Shown one piece after another: positions 1 to 9,730 of a stretch of DNA of 64,000 nt (positions are counted from its first letter, which is position 1; every line of letters begins with the position of its first letter). This DNA comes from an uncultured Bacilli bacterium. Its GTDB lineage: Bacteria > Bacillota_I > Bacilli_A > RF39 > UBA660. The position numbers and the translations under genes are program-made. Below the pieces are notes generated by a model, which was not told the DNA's origin, did not search any database, and saw only the letters and a list, made by a program, of their open reading frames with translations. The stretch is from positions 1-64,000 of the forward strand of contig CAJUQG010000003.1 in NCBI GenBank assembly GCA_910588025.1. The letters run 5' to 3'.

Positions 1-7
1 TTTTTCT

Positions 8-44
8 AAAAAGAAAAGACTATTGAACTTATTTGTCAACAGTC
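8..44 (-). terminator. Rho-independent terminator of the dnaE-polC operon
   Basis: Stem arms at 18-26 and 36-44 pair over 9 bp with one mismatch and a 9-nt loop. On the minus strand the hairpin is followed by a T-rich run (complement of 8-17). It lies 30 bp beyond the polC stop. Confidence 0.7.
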
Positions 45-46
45 TG

Positions 47-75
47 AAAGAAGTTTGTCAAGAACTTCTTTTTTT
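47..75 (+). terminator. Possible plus-strand terminator for a converging gene left of the window
   Basis: A perfect 9-bp stem (47-55 with 63-71) and a 7-nt loop run into a T tract (69-75) on the plus strand. That orientation suits a gene entering from the left edge, which cannot be seen. It may simply add to the polC terminator next to it. Confidence 0.35.
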
Positions 76-3000
76 AAAATAAACTTAATTGACTCGTTTC
101 AGGCATTCCTTCAAAAAGACCTAAAGCTCGTAATTTTTCTATGGTTGTAGCATTTACCTTTCCTCTTGTTTGAAAATCTTCGACACTATAAAAAGGCTTG
201 ATATTTCGTTCTTCTATAATTTTAGTAGCTACGGCATCTCCAAGTCCATCTAGAGTTTTGAATGGAGGAATTAAAATATGATCGTCTTCTTCATCAATTA
301 AGAAGTTAACGGCATCACTTTTATTGATATCTAATGAACCAAATTTAAATCCTCTAGCAGTAGCTTCCAGTGATAATTTTAAAGTTTCTAAAACCGCTTG
401 ATCTTTATTGGTCGCGTCATAGCCTTTGCTTTGAATTTCTAACATTTTGGCACGAATGGCATCATACCCTTTCATCATAACCTCTAAATCAAAATCTTCA
501 AAACGTGTAGAAAAATATGTTGCATAATAGATAGCAGGTTTATGAACTTTAAACCAAGCAATTCGAAAGGCACTCATGACATATGCAGCAGCATGAGCTT
601 TTGGGAACATGTATTTTATTTTAAAACATGATTTAATAAACCATTCTGGAATTTTGTTTTGCTCCATAATTTCTACATAGCCTTTCCAAGTTTCAGCATC
701 TTTACTTGCTTTTCCTTTTCGAACAAATTCCATAATTTTAAATGCTTTAAATGGTTCTAGTCCCCCATACATAAGCTCGACCATGATATCGTCACGACAA
801 CCAATAACTTTACTAAATGGAACAATATTTTTTTGAATCAATTCTTGAGCATTTCCAAGCCATACATCGGTTCCATGGGAAAGGCCAGAAATTTTAATTA
901 ATTCAGCAAAGGTTTTCGGTTTGGTATCTTTCACCAATTGAATGGTAAATGGCGTTCCAAATTCTGGTACACCCAATGTCCCTGTTTCACACATGATTTG
1001 TTCTGGTGTTACTCCAAGTGCTTTAGTACTTGTGAATATGGACATGGTTTCCTTATCATCTAACGGCACATTTCGTACATCTTCTCCTGTAATATCTTGA
1101 ATCATTCGTAACTGAGTGGGATCGGTATGTCCTAAAATATCTAATTTTAAGACACATTCATCAATGGCATGATAATCAAAGTGTGTCGTTCGCCAAGGGC
1201 TGTTAGGGTCTTCCGCTGGAAATTGAAATGGAGTAAAGTCAAACACTTCCATATAACCTGGTATTACTACTATACCTCCTGGATGTTGACCTGTTGTTCT
1301 TTTTACTCCAGTACAACCTTTTGCTAATCTTTCAATTTCAATATTACGCATGATAATATTTTTATCTTCACAATAACCTCTTACATAACCATAAGCAGTC
1401 TTTTCAGCAACACTTCCTATCGTTCCAGCTCGATATACATTATCTACCCCAAATAAAACTTTGGTGTATTCATGAGCAGATGCTTGATTTAGGTCTGAAA
1501 AATTTAAATCAATATCAGGTACTTTGTCGGCATTAAACCCTAAGAATGTTTGAAAAGGAATATCTTGTCCTTCTTTGGTCATTTTAATTTTACAAACTGG
1601 ACATTTACGGTCTGGTAAATCGTATCCACATTTGAACACATTACCAAGAGGCTCACCATCATCATTATTAAATTCACTTCTTTTACATTTTGGACAACGA
1701 TAATGAGGTGCTAAGGAATTAACTTCTGTAATTCCCATTAAATTAGCAACAAAAGAGGAACCAACCGATCCACGACTTCCTACTAAAAAACCTTCATCAT
1801 TTGAGTGTTTTACTAATTTTTGAGCGATTAGATAGATTACGTCAAAATTAGCACCAATGATAGCGGTCATTTTCCCTTTGGCTTTCTTTTTTAGTTCTTC
1901 TTCTGTCTCTTCAGGATTCTCATTTTTTAAACTTAAATAAATTTCTTCTTGAACAGCATCGGGTCCTTTTAAGACGACTTCATGCATATGAGCATAGATT
2001 TCTTCCTCTTTTTCTCCTATATTTTTTTTCACGGATTCAATGAATGTAGCTCCATATAATTCCAAGGCAATACGCTCTTCAATATGAAAAGGAAGAGGAT
2101 TGCCATACCATTCTTTGGCTTTATCATAAACCATATTTGTAACAGTCATTTGTGAATCTTCAATAATAGGTGCAAAAGGAATACCACCTGTTTCAATAAT
2201 TACTTCGATTTCTTCAATCATATCTGCAATTTTATTTGGGTTTTCTACAACAATTTCTTTGGCTTCTTCTTCACTTAAAAACGAAAATTCATCAAGCATT
2301 TCTTTCGTAGTTAACAGATGCATATCAGGTACTTTTAAGCCTTTTCTGTTTAAAGGATGCAAACGACCGTTGAATTTTTGATTTACGATAATTTCTCGAT
2401 AAATCTTATCTTCTTTTGTTAAATGATGGGCATCACTTGTGGCACAAACTGGTTTTCCAGCTTCTTTGGCAACTCGAATAATTTTTTCAATGTTCTTTTG
2501 AAGTTCCAATTCACTTTGAAAGGTTCTATTCTCTCCAACTAATTGAGTACAAGCGCACATCGGTTGGATTTCAATATAATCATAGAAATTCATCATGTTT
2601 ACTAGTTCTTCATCATCTTTTGTAATAGCTGCTTCAAAAATTTCGCCATTTATACAGCCACTTCCAATTAGTAATCCCTTTCTTAATTTTTGTATTTCTT
2701 TTCGAGGAATTTTGGGTTGTTCATTTTTATATAAATATTTTGTGTTAGCAATTGAGATAATTTTAAATAAGTTTTTTAATCCTTCTCTATTTTGAGCAAT
2801 TACACAAGCATGAAAAGGATAAGAAAAACGAATTAGGGAATCGACATCAATTGAATCATATAGTTGTGTTGTTGTTTCAATATTTCTGTCATATAAAACT
2901 TTACACATTTTATAAAAGGCTAGCGCTGTTCCTTCCGCATCATAATCAGCACGGTGATGTTTTTCTTCATCCCATTCTATATTATATTTTCTAGTTAAAG

Positions 3001-4603
3001 TCTGTAATTTATGATTTGCCCATTCAGGATTTAAAATTCTTGCCAAACTCATAGTATCAACTACCGTTTTATTAAATTCTGGTAAATTATATTTATGAGT
3101 TGCCGCTTTCATAAACGATATATCGAATTTCGCATTATGTGCAACCATTGGTAAGTCTTCGGCCCATTCTAAAAATCTTTTGGTAACAGTTTCTTCATCA
3201 TCTTTCCCGCTTACCATTTCATCTGTGATGAAAGTTAATTCTGTAATTTTAGAAGGGATTGGTCGATGGGGATCAATTAATTCATCAAAACGGTCAATTA
3301 TTTCACCATTTTTGATTTTAACTGCTCCAATTTCTATCATTTGATCAACACCAGCATAAAAGCCAGTAGTTTCTGTATCAAAAACAACAAAAGTATCTTC
3401 TAGTAGGTTAAATTCTTGCGGATTAAATATGACATCAACATCATCATTTACTACATTTAATTCTACGCCATAAAGGACTTTAAAACGATCGCTACCTTCT
3501 TTTCCTTTATTATAAGCTCTTACAGTATGATATAGTGATGGAAAAGCTTGAACACAGTTATGGTCAGTTACAGCAATAGCTTTGTGACCTAATTTAATCG
3601 CATATTTTACCAAATTATTTGGGTCTTTTTCATCAAAAGGAATGACTCCATCCATAGCACTCATCATAGTATGAGCATGTAGTTCTATTCTTTTTTCTTC
3701 TTCGGCATCTTCAATAATTTCATCTTTAGACGGGATTTCTTCCATGTTACGAACGGCAAGAACTAAATCTTTAGCAAAATTATCAAATTCTACATTCCCT
3801 TGAACACGATACCATTTACCAACTTTAATCGCTTTATCACATTCTTTATATTCTTCTTTTTTCTTTTTAAAAATTTTAGCTAAAATACTATTGGTCTTAT
3901 CACTAATTTTTAACGTTAAGATGTTAATGGTTTCACGTTCCATTCCCTCTTTATCAAAGACAAAGACTTCTAAAATAACATTTTTTTGGTCACCCATTAA
4001 ATTATTAATTACGGATGGTTCCCCTTCAATTTTTTTGCCAATGATTGGTTCCCCTTCTTTACGCTCTTTAACTATTTCTTTTGGAGCATCATTTGTTTTA
4101 CTATTTTCTATTTCCTTTTTTACTTCATCATTTAATTCTTTATTTAAAATACTTTGAATTTCAAAAGAAGGAAGACCATATTTTTTTAAATCATTTTGCA
4201 TTTGTTTTGCTGATTTTAAAATTTCATTTTCTTCAAATTTGGTTGTTACTTCAAATATGATTACATCATTTTCTATCGTTACATTTGTTTCTTTTAATCC
4301 CATTAAAGATGGTTTTTCTTCTAATAATTTTTTTTTGATGTAATTTACATACTCCCTAATGGAATCGTTTGGTATATTTTCATAGCTAAATCGTAATTGA
4401 CAAGCAGATGAACCATAAATGCCATTTTGAGCACAGTTCAATAATTCTTCACAAATAGTTATAGGAAGAGGGTTCTTAAAATGAAGATATACTTCAAAGA
4501 TTTCTAATTTTTTTAATAAAACTACTTTTAAAATTTTAGCTTCTTCAATATATTCTGGATGGTTAAATTTTATACTATTAAAAAATCTTGTTACTTCATT
4601 CAT
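74..4603 (-). CDS. polC: DNA polymerase III alpha subunit, Gram-positive type (PolC)
   Basis: Replicative DNA polymerase with built-in 3'-5' proofreading, the leading-strand polymerase of low-GC Gram-positives. The 1509-residue length suits the family. Seen in order: an N-terminal region; an OB-fold segment (about 205-295); the start of the PHP domain with the metal-binding HAH (about 308); the DEDD exonuclease inserted in PHP, with DTETTG (about 408), HNAKFD (about 489) and DYDAEG (about 554); a four-cysteine zinc site (CPKC...CPVC, about 969-1004); the polymerase catalytic PDIDLNF (about 1029); TGQHPGG (about 1105); and a helix-hairpin-helix tail. The ATG start has AAGGAAG upstream and begins 12 bp after the dnaE stop, so the two are probably co-transcribed. 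The family call is certain. Confidence 0.98.
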   Translation of the reverse strand: MNEVTRFFNSIKFNHPEYIEEAKILKVVLLKKLEIFEVYLHFKNPLPITICEELLNCAQNGIYGSSACQLRFSYENIPNDSIREYVNYIKKKLLEEKPSLMGLKETNVTIENDVIIFEVTTKFEENEILKSAKQMQNDLKKYGLPSFEIQSILNKELNDEVKKEIENSKTNDAPKEIVKERKEGEPIIGKKIEGEPSVINNLMGDQKNVILEVFVFDKEGMERETINILTLKISDKTNSILAKIFKKKKEEYKECDKAIKVGKWYRVQGNVEFDNFAKDLVLAVRNMEEIPSKDEIIEDAEEEKRIELHAHTMMSAMDGVIPFDEKDPNNLVKYAIKLGHKAIAVTDHNCVQAFPSLYHTVRAYNKGKEGSDRFKVLYGVELNVVNDDVDVIFNPQEFNLLEDTFVVFDTETTGFYAGVDQMIEIGAVKIKNGEIIDRFDELIDPHRPIPSKITELTFITDEMVSGKDDEETVTKRFLEWAEDLPMVAHNAKFDISFMKAATHKYNLPEFNKTVVDTMSLARILNPEWANHKLQTLTRKYNIEWDEEKHHRADYDAEGTALAFYKMCKVLYDRNIETTTQLYDSIDVDSLIRFSYPFHACVIAQNREGLKNLFKIISIANTKYLYKNEQPKIPRKEIQKLRKGLLIGSGCINGEIFEAAITKDDEELVNMMNFYDYIEIQPMCACTQLVGENRTFQSELELQKNIEKIIRVAKEAGKPVCATSDAHHLTKEDKIYREIIVNQKFNGRLHPLNRKGLKVPDMHLLTTKEMLDEFSFLSEEEAKEIVVENPNKIADMIEEIEVIIETGGIPFAPIIEDSQMTVTNMVYDKAKEWYGNPLPFHIEERIALELYGATFIESVKKNIGEKEEEIYAHMHEVVLKGPDAVQEEIYLSLKNENPEETEEELKKKAKGKMTAIIGANFDVIYLIAQKLVKHSNDEGFLVGSRGSVGSSFVANLMGITEVNSLAPHYRCPKCKRSEFNNDDGEPLGNVFKCGYDLPDRKCPVCKIKMTKEGQDIPFQTFLGFNADKVPDIDLNFSDLNQASAHEYTKVLFGVDNVYRAGTIGSVAEKTAYGYVRGYCEDKNIIMRNIEIERLAKGCTGVKRTTGQHPGGIVVIPGYMEVFDFTPFQFPAEDPNSPWRTTHFDYHAIDECVLKLDILGHTDPTQLRMIQDITGEDVRNVPLDDKETMSIFTSTKALGVTPEQIMCETGTLGVPEFGTPFTIQLVKDTKPKTFAELIKISGLSHGTDVWLGNAQELIQKNIVPFSKVIGCRDDIMVELMYGGLEPFKAFKIMEFVRKGKASKDAETWKGYVEIMEQNKIPEWFIKSCFKIKYMFPKAHAAAYVMSAFRIAWFKVHKPAIYYATYFSTRFEDFDLEVMMKGYDAIRAKMLEIQSKGYDATNKDQAVLETLKLSLEATARGFKFGSLDINKSDAVNFLIDEEDDHILIPPFKTLDGLGDAVATKIIEERNIKPFYSVEDFQTRGKVNATTIEKLRALGLFEGMPETSQLSLF

Positions 4604-4615
4604 ATTACTACTTCC

Positions 4616-7546
4616 TTACTGTTTTATTATATTTGTTACATTTATTTGAAATTTATCAAAGCGTTTTGTTACTCGGCCCTCTATCAGGACTAAATCATTT
4701 TTATTTAATTGATTTAAAAGAGGAAAAACATTATGAAATACCACAAAATCACTACTTCCTGTTTCATCACTTGCATGGACAAAAGCCATAGGCTCTTTCT
4801 TTTTTGTTTCTAATTTTTTTATACTTTCGATTATCACAATACATTTAATGAATTGATCAAAATGTGATGGTATGTGTTCTATTTTAGTAATGCTAGCATC
4901 ATTAAATTTGCTCGATGGATGATTACTTAGATAAAAACCAAAGGTTTCTAGTTCACGAGTACGATTATCTTGATTCGTATTCACTCTTTTTAAAGTAGGT
5001 TTCATCACCAAGAATTCTTTCATATCTCGCAATAGTGTGGTATCGATATCACATACTAGTGTAGCATAATTTATAGCAGAATCAATGTTTTCTTTTAATG
5101 TTTCATAAGATTTTTCAAAGTGATAAAAAGCTCCTGCATCAATTAGGTTTTCTAAAGTTTTTTTGCTGATATTTGTTCCATAGGTCCGGGCGACAAAATC
5201 AAAAAAGTCAAGAAACGGACCATTTTTTTGTCGTTCTTTTATAATTACTTGCACTATTTCATTCCCAATATTTTTGATTGCAGAAAATGGTAAAATTAAA
5301 CAATTATCTTTAATAACATATTCTTTTTCACTTTCATTGATATCTGGCGCTAATATCTTATAATTTCTTTTTTTGGCTTCTAGTAAATACTCTTTTGTTT
5401 TATCGATTACATTAATACTCATATTTAATAAATTAGCAATATAATAAATTGGATATTTTACTTTTAAATATGCCATTTGGTACCCAATTAGAGCATAAGA
5501 AACGGAATGAGCTTTATTAAAGCCATAGTTTGCAAACTTTAAAATTAAATCATAAATTTTGATGGCCAGTTCTTTGGAATAACCATTTTTCATAGCTCCT
5601 TCTATGAATTTTATTTGAAAATTTTCAATGACTTCTTTTTTCTTTTTACTCATAGCTCTTCTAATATTATCACTTTCAGCAAAAGAAAAGCCTCCAATTT
5701 TAGAAAGTATCTGCATAATTTGTTCTTGATAAACGATAATTCCATAAGTCTCTTTTAAAATGTTCTCTAAATCTTGATGTAAATAATCAATTGGTTCTTT
5801 TCCCTCTTTTCTTCTTATAAAAGAATCGATATTTTCCATAGGACCTGGACGAAATAAAGCGAGGGCTGCTACTAAATCTTGAAATGTTGTAGGTTTTAAT
5901 TTTTCTAAAAAATGGGTCATACCAGTACTTTCAAATTGAAAGATACCAATCGTATCGGCTTTTGTAAACAATTCAAGCGTTTCAGTATCATTTAGCGGTA
6001 TTTTATTGATATCAATTCGCTGTCCGCTGTCTTTTTCAATTAAATCTAAGATATTTTTAATGATTGTTAAATTCCTTAGGGCTAAAAAATCCATTTTTAG
6101 CAAGCCTAATTCTTCTAAATATCCCATGGTGATACCTGTTAGCATTTCACCGCCACTATAACAAATGGGGATTACCTCATCTAATGGCACCGAGGAAATG
6201 ACTACACCAGCTGCATGGGTGGAAATGTGTCTTTTTATACCTTCGACATTCATGGCGATATGATACCAGTTTTTGACTTCATTATTATTTTCTATGTAAA
6301 ATTTAATTGCTGGATTTGATAAATTTTCTTTTAAACTTTTTTTAGCATCCACATAGGAAACAAATTTATTAATAAGCGAGGAATCTAATTCTAGACACTT
6401 TCCAATGTCTCTTAATACTAATTTACTTCCAAGGGTTCCAAAAGTCATGATTCCTGCGACTGAAGTCTCACCATATCTTTTTTTTACATAGTCAATGACT
6501 TCTCCTCTTCTTGTGTATTCAAAATCAATATCAATATCGGGCATGGTAATTCGTTCTGGATTTAAAAAACGTTCAAAAAGCAAATCGTATTTTAAAGGGT
6601 CGACATCGGTGATACCAAGAGTATAGCTTACTAAAGATCCTGCAGCACTACCTCTTCCAGGTCCTACTAAAATACCATTTTTTTTAGCAAAACGGACATA
6701 ATCATATACAATGAGAAAGTAATCATCAAAACCCATTTTTTTTATCGTATTTAATTCATATTTTAGACGTTCTAGATATTTATCTGGTATTTGATTGTTA
6801 CAACGTTTTATTAAACCTTTTTTACTTAAGGCTACTAGGTATTCATAAGAATTATTTATCTTTTTATCAAAATGAGGAATATATCGTTGTTCTTTGGTTA
6901 TCTCTACATTAAGATCTGCAACGAAATTATAAGTACTTTCTTCCTCTTCCAAATCGTATTCTAATGTAAAATAATTTTTTTCGTAACTATTTTGATCTAA
7001 GTTACTTTTTGTTAATCCCTTGTCTATCATTTTCAAGTAATCTAAATAAACAGTATCTTTCTGATACAAAGCTTTTAAGTCTCTTACATAAACTACGTTT
7101 GCTGTTTTGATAAGAGCATTGTTCTTCTCCCATTCCGTTCGGTATCCTAAATAGATGTCTTCCATCTTTTTAGATAGCTCGTTAAATAAATCCCAACTTT
7201 CAAAAGGAATTATCACTTTTATCATATCTCGTGGCAAACTTAAATCAGAAAGGGTTATGGTTCTTTCTTCTTTTATTGTGTGAATTTTTAAAAGACGATG
7301 ATATCCTCTTTCATTTTTCGCATAAAGATAAATTGGTTTTTCTTGATAGTGTATTTCTAAACCAATGATTGGTTTAATTCCATTGCATTGACAACTATTG
7401 TAAAACTCCATTACGCCATACAAATTTTCATCGACTATCGCTGCGGCAGTAATTTGATGTTCTTTTAAAAAAGGAATTAGTTCGACCATTTTGATATGAC
7501 TTTTTAACAAAGAATAATCGGTCGTAATTTTTAAAGGTACATACAT
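4616..7546 (-). CDS. dnaE: DNA polymerase III alpha subunit, DnaE type (no exonuclease)
   Basis: Second replicative polymerase; in Bacilli DnaE extends RNA primers before handing over to PolC. The start is placed at the ATG at 7546: the protein then begins MYVPLKI, as usual in the family, a GGGGTGG ribosome site precedes it, and the extended -10 lies just upstream. A longer reading from 7603 would start upstream of that promoter. Seen (976 residues): an N-terminal PHP-like domain whose metal ligands look degenerate; GPGRGSAAGSLVSY (about 295); catalytic PDIDIDF (about 335); FNKAHSVSYA (about 677); and a C-terminal OB fold (about 900-976). It lacks the exonuclease insert that marks PolC. It is the first gene of an operon with polC. 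Confidence 0.96.
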   Translation of the reverse strand: MYVPLKITTDYSLLKSHIKMVELIPFLKEHQITAAAIVDENLYGVMEFYNSCQCNGIKPIIGLEIHYQEKPIYLYAKNERGYHRLLKIHTIKEERTITLSDLSLPRDMIKVIIPFESWDLFNELSKKMEDIYLGYRTEWEKNNALIKTANVVYVRDLKALYQKDTVYLDYLKMIDKGLTKSNLDQNSYEKNYFTLEYDLEEEESTYNFVADLNVEITKEQRYIPHFDKKINNSYEYLVALSKKGLIKRCNNQIPDKYLERLKYELNTIKKMGFDDYFLIVYDYVRFAKKNGILVGPGRGSAAGSLVSYTLGITDVDPLKYDLLFERFLNPERITMPDIDIDFEYTRRGEVIDYVKKRYGETSVAGIMTFGTLGSKLVLRDIGKCLELDSSLINKFVSYVDAKKSLKENLSNPAIKFYIENNNEVKNWYHIAMNVEGIKRHISTHAAGVVISSVPLDEVIPICYSGGEMLTGITMGYLEELGLLKMDFLALRNLTIIKNILDLIEKDSGQRIDINKIPLNDTETLELFTKADTIGIFQFESTGMTHFLEKLKPTTFQDLVAALALFRPGPMENIDSFIRRKEGKEPIDYLHQDLENILKETYGIIVYQEQIMQILSKIGGFSFAESDNIRRAMSKKKKEVIENFQIKFIEGAMKNGYSKELAIKIYDLILKFANYGFNKAHSVSYALIGYQMAYLKVKYPIYYIANLLNMSINVIDKTKEYLLEAKKRNYKILAPDINESEKEYVIKDNCLILPFSAIKNIGNEIVQVIIKERQKNGPFLDFFDFVARTYGTNISKKTLENLIDAGAFYHFEKSYETLKENIDSAINYATLVCDIDTTLLRDMKEFLVMKPTLKRVNTNQDNRTRELETFGFYLSNHPSSKFNDASITKIEHIPSHFDQFIKCIVIIESIKKLETKKKEPMAFVHASDETGSSDFVVFHNVFPLLNQLNKNDLVLIEGRVTKRFDKFQINVTNIIKQ

Positions 7547-7570
7547 TTTACCACCCCACCATCTAAAATC

Positions 7571-7579
7571 ATTATACCA
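7571..7579 (-). promoter_or_regulatory. Extended -10 promoter of dnaE-polC
   Basis: TGGTATAAT read on the minus strand, with no good -35 box at 16-18 bp. It predicts a leader of about 20 nt containing the dnaE ribosome site. Confidence 0.6.
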
Positions 7580-7622
7580 TTTTTTCTGAATTTTTAGAGA
7601 CATAAAATAATGTTTCTATTAT

Positions 7623-7829
7623 TTATATATTGCGAAAGTTCTTTCTTTCCTTTTTTATGGAAGATATTTCTAAAAAAATTGCAGAATTTTGAAGTTCCAC
7701 TACTTCTTTATGACTAGAATAAATGTCATTTGCAAAAAATGAATCAGTAGCATTGGGAAGAATAAATGTTGAGTTTAATATTTCTGAGTTTTTATATAAA
7801 AGGATGAACTTAATTAAAAAATGCTTTTT
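7623..7829 (-). pseudogene. Degraded gene remnant (68 open codons, no start)
   Basis: A 68-codon stretch is open between two stops on the minus strand and has no ATG, GTG or TTG start with a ribosome site. That is long for such AT-rich non-coding DNA, where chance stops are frequent. The translation contains LYKNSEILNSTFILPNATD and then an alternating beta-like segment (KEVVELQNSAIFLEI), which looks like the C-terminal end of a beta-sandwich protein. I cannot assign a family. The rest of 7604-8037 holds only the dnaE promoter region and the rpmB promoter; I see nothing else between 7830 and 8018. Confidence 0.35.
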
Positions 7830-8018
7830 TTAAACACATAAAACAAACTTTTTATCCTATTATGTAATATTTTGACTCAATCAAAAATAAATATTGTTAT
7901 ACATACTAATTTTGACTATTTTTTATTCTTTTGATAATTAATAAACTAAAATTATTTCTTACTAGATCCTTTCTTCGATTTAAACAGATATTAAAGATAT
8001 CAAAAATTCTGGTTGTAT

Positions 8019-8047
8019 TTGACTTGACTCATAAATAATGGTAAAAT
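8019..8047 (+). promoter_or_regulatory. Sigma-A type promoter of rpmB
   Basis: TTGACT (8019-8024), 17-bp spacer, TAAAAT (8042-8047), with TGG just before the -10. One of the best-matching promoters in the window, as expected for a ribosomal protein gene. Confidence 0.8.
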
Positions 8048-8079
8048 CTTTAGTGAAAAGAAAACCGGAGGTGAAGCAA

Positions 8080-8238
8080 ATGGCTAAAAAAGTATCAACA
8101 AAAAAACCTTTATCTGTAAACTTAAGAAGTAAAGCTTGCAATGCTACAAAAAGTCGTCAAAAACCAAATTTACAAAAGAAAACGATTAATGGTGAAAAAG
8201 TTATTATCAGTGCAAGAGAAGCAAAGAAAGCAAATTAA
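8080..8238 (+). CDS. rpmB: 50S ribosomal protein L28
   Basis: Small basic protein of the large ribosomal subunit. The start is the ATG at 8080, about 7 bp after GGAGGTG; an in-frame reading from 8038 would begin inside the promoter. The core KKPLSVNLRSKACNATKSRQKPNLQ matches the L28 pattern (here split: KKPLSVNLRSKACN, then ATKSRQKPNLQ), followed by INGEKVIISAREAKK. At 52 residues it is short compared with the usual 60 or so, and it has only one cysteine, so it is the zinc-free form. It is a single-gene unit with its own strong promoter and terminator, pointing towards the rpe operon. Confidence 0.85.
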   Translation: MAKKVSTKKPLSVNLRSKACNATKSRQKPNLQKKTINGEKVIISAREAKKAN

Positions 8239-8262
8239 AACTCCAAATTTGGAGTTTTTTTT
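8237..8262 (+). terminator. Terminator between rpmB and rpe, probably bidirectional
   Basis: A 22-bp perfect palindrome centred on CTCCAAATTTGGAG is followed by a T run on the plus strand and preceded by AAAA for the minus strand. It sits between the converging rpmB and rpe genes. Confidence 0.85.
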
Positions 8263-8268
8263 GTTGAC

Positions 8269-8895
8269 CTATTTTAATTTTTTTATAGCTTTTTCCATAT
8301 CATCAGCTTCACAAATATATGAGCCACTTACTATAATATCTGCATATTCACGGACCAAATCAATGGTTTTCTCATTCATACCACCATCCACTTCAATCAT
8401 AAAATTATAATCTTTTTTTAATTCTTTTAATCTTGCTAATTTCTCAATAGTTTCTGGGATAAATTTTTGTCCTCCTTGACCTGGATGAACACTTAATACT
8501 AAAACTAAATCTATTTTTTTTAAGTAAGGTTCTATTTCTTCAACTAGCGTTTCAGGCGAAATAGCAATACCACATTTTATTCCACTACTTTTGACAAGTT
8601 CTATACAATCTTTAATATATTTGGCTGCTTCGAGTTGAAATGTAATAAATTCTGGATTCAGCACTCGTGCATTTTTTATGTGATGTTCAACATCCAAAGT
8701 CATCAAATGAATATCTAATGGCTTTGTTACTTTATTTAATAAAGGCCAAGTCTCTTCCCATGTAAAATTATTATCATCTACAAATAAACCATCCATTAAA
8801 TCAACATGAAGATAATCGGCTGTTGTTTTTTCAATTTTTTGAATTGTTTCTTCCTTGGAATAAGGAGTTTTTAAATAAGAAACAGATATATTCAT
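8269..8895 (-). CDS. rpe: Ribulose-phosphate 3-epimerase
   Basis: Interconverts D-ribulose 5-phosphate and D-xylulose 5-phosphate in the pentose phosphate pathway (TIM barrel, metal dependent). Seen in 208 residues: HVDLMDG (30-36) with the catalytic aspartate, HLM (63-65), the flexible loop SVHPGQGGQ (135-143), VDGG (169-172) with the second catalytic aspartate, and the phosphate-binding VSGSYI near the C-terminus. The N-terminus is shorter and less typical than the usual ISPSILSAD form. It starts one base after the rsgA stop, with GAGGGAGAG as ribosome site, and is the last gene of the rlmN-stp-prkC-rsgA-rpe operon, the order also found in Bacillus. Confidence 0.93.
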   Translation of the reverse strand: MNISVSYLKTPYSKEETIQKIEKTTADYLHVDLMDGLFVDDNNFTWEETWPLLNKVTKPLDIHLMTLDVEHHIKNARVLNPEFITFQLEAAKYIKDCIELVKSSGIKCGIAISPETLVEEIEPYLKKIDLVLVLSVHPGQGGQKFIPETIEKLARLKELKKDYNFMIEVDGGMNEKTIDLVREYADIIVSGSYICEADDMEKAIKKLK

Positions 8896-8896
8896 C

Positions 8897-9730
8897 TTAC
8901 TCTCCCTCTTTCAATAATTGGCGGTATGATTCATAACGACTTTGTCTAATTTCTCCAATTGCGAGTGCCTCTTTCACACCACAGTCTGGTTCTTCTAAAT
9001 GATTACAATCACTGTATTTACAATGATATTTTTGAAACTCTTTAAATGCGTTACGAATTTCTTCTTTTTGATATCCTTTTAAATCTAAAGCTGAAAAACC
9101 GGGAGTATCCGCGATAAAAAAGTCATCTACATGATAAATTTCTGTGTGTCTGGTTGTATGAACTCCACGATTTAAAGCTTCACTAATTGGAGATGTTTTT
9201 AATGTTAAATGAGGATTTAAAGAGTTTAAAAGGGTACTTTTTCCAGCTCCTGTTTGGCCAGTTACAACAACAACTTGATTTTTTAAGGCACTACGAAGCA
9301 TGGATAAATCTTGATTTGTATGAACCATGTATCCTGCTCTTTCATAATCTCGTTTTAGTTCTTGCCACTTTGCTTGTTCTTCTTCTTTTAATAAATCTAT
9401 TTTGGTAAAGCAAATCATTGGTTTTATGTGATTTAAGCTAACAAGAGTTAATAATTTATCAAGAAGATATGGAGAAAAATCTGGTTTTTTTAACGATGTA
9501 ATAATTAGAGCAATATCGACATTAGCAATACTAGGTCGCAATAAATAATTGGTTCGTGGTAAAATACGCATGATATATTTATTTTCTATATCTACTTCAC
9601 AATAATCTCCTACCAGAGGAGTAATTTTGTTTTGACGAAATTTTCCTCTGGCTTGGCAATTGATGTTTTGATTTTCAATATTCACGGTATATAAGTTACT
9701 AATAATTCGAATGATTTTTCCTGTTTTCAT
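8897..9730 (-). CDS. rsgA: Ribosome small subunit maturation GTPase RsgA
   Basis: GTPase that checks late 30S assembly (YloQ/CpgA in Bacillus). Residues are counted from the ATG at 9730, which overlaps the prkC stop by one base (TAATG), a sign of translational coupling; an in-frame TTG at 9757 inside prkC is less likely. Seen in 277 residues: an N-terminal OB fold (1-65); circularly permuted G motifs, with G4 TKID (109-112), then the P-loop GQTGAGKS (158-165), the HTTRHTE switch and DTPG (208-211); and a C-terminal zinc site C237, C242, H244, C250. All key residues are present. Confidence 0.95.
   Translation of the reverse strand: MKTGKIIRIISNLYTVNIENQNINCQARGKFRQNKITPLVGDYCEVDIENKYIMRILPRTNYLLRPSIANVDIALIITSLKKPDFSPYLLDKLLTLVSLNHIKPMICFTKIDLLKEEEQAKWQELKRDYERAGYMVHTNQDLSMLRSALKNQVVVVTGQTGAGKSTLLNSLNPHLTLKTSPISEALNRGVHTTRHTEIYHVDDFFIADTPGFSALDLKGYQKEEIRNAFKEFQKYHCKYSDCNHLEEPDCGVKEALAIGEIRQSRYESYRQLLKEGE

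Noticed and set aside
7547..7603. N-terminal extension of DnaE
   Set aside because: It begins upstream of the extended -10 promoter, and the family N-terminus (MYVPL) begins at 7546.
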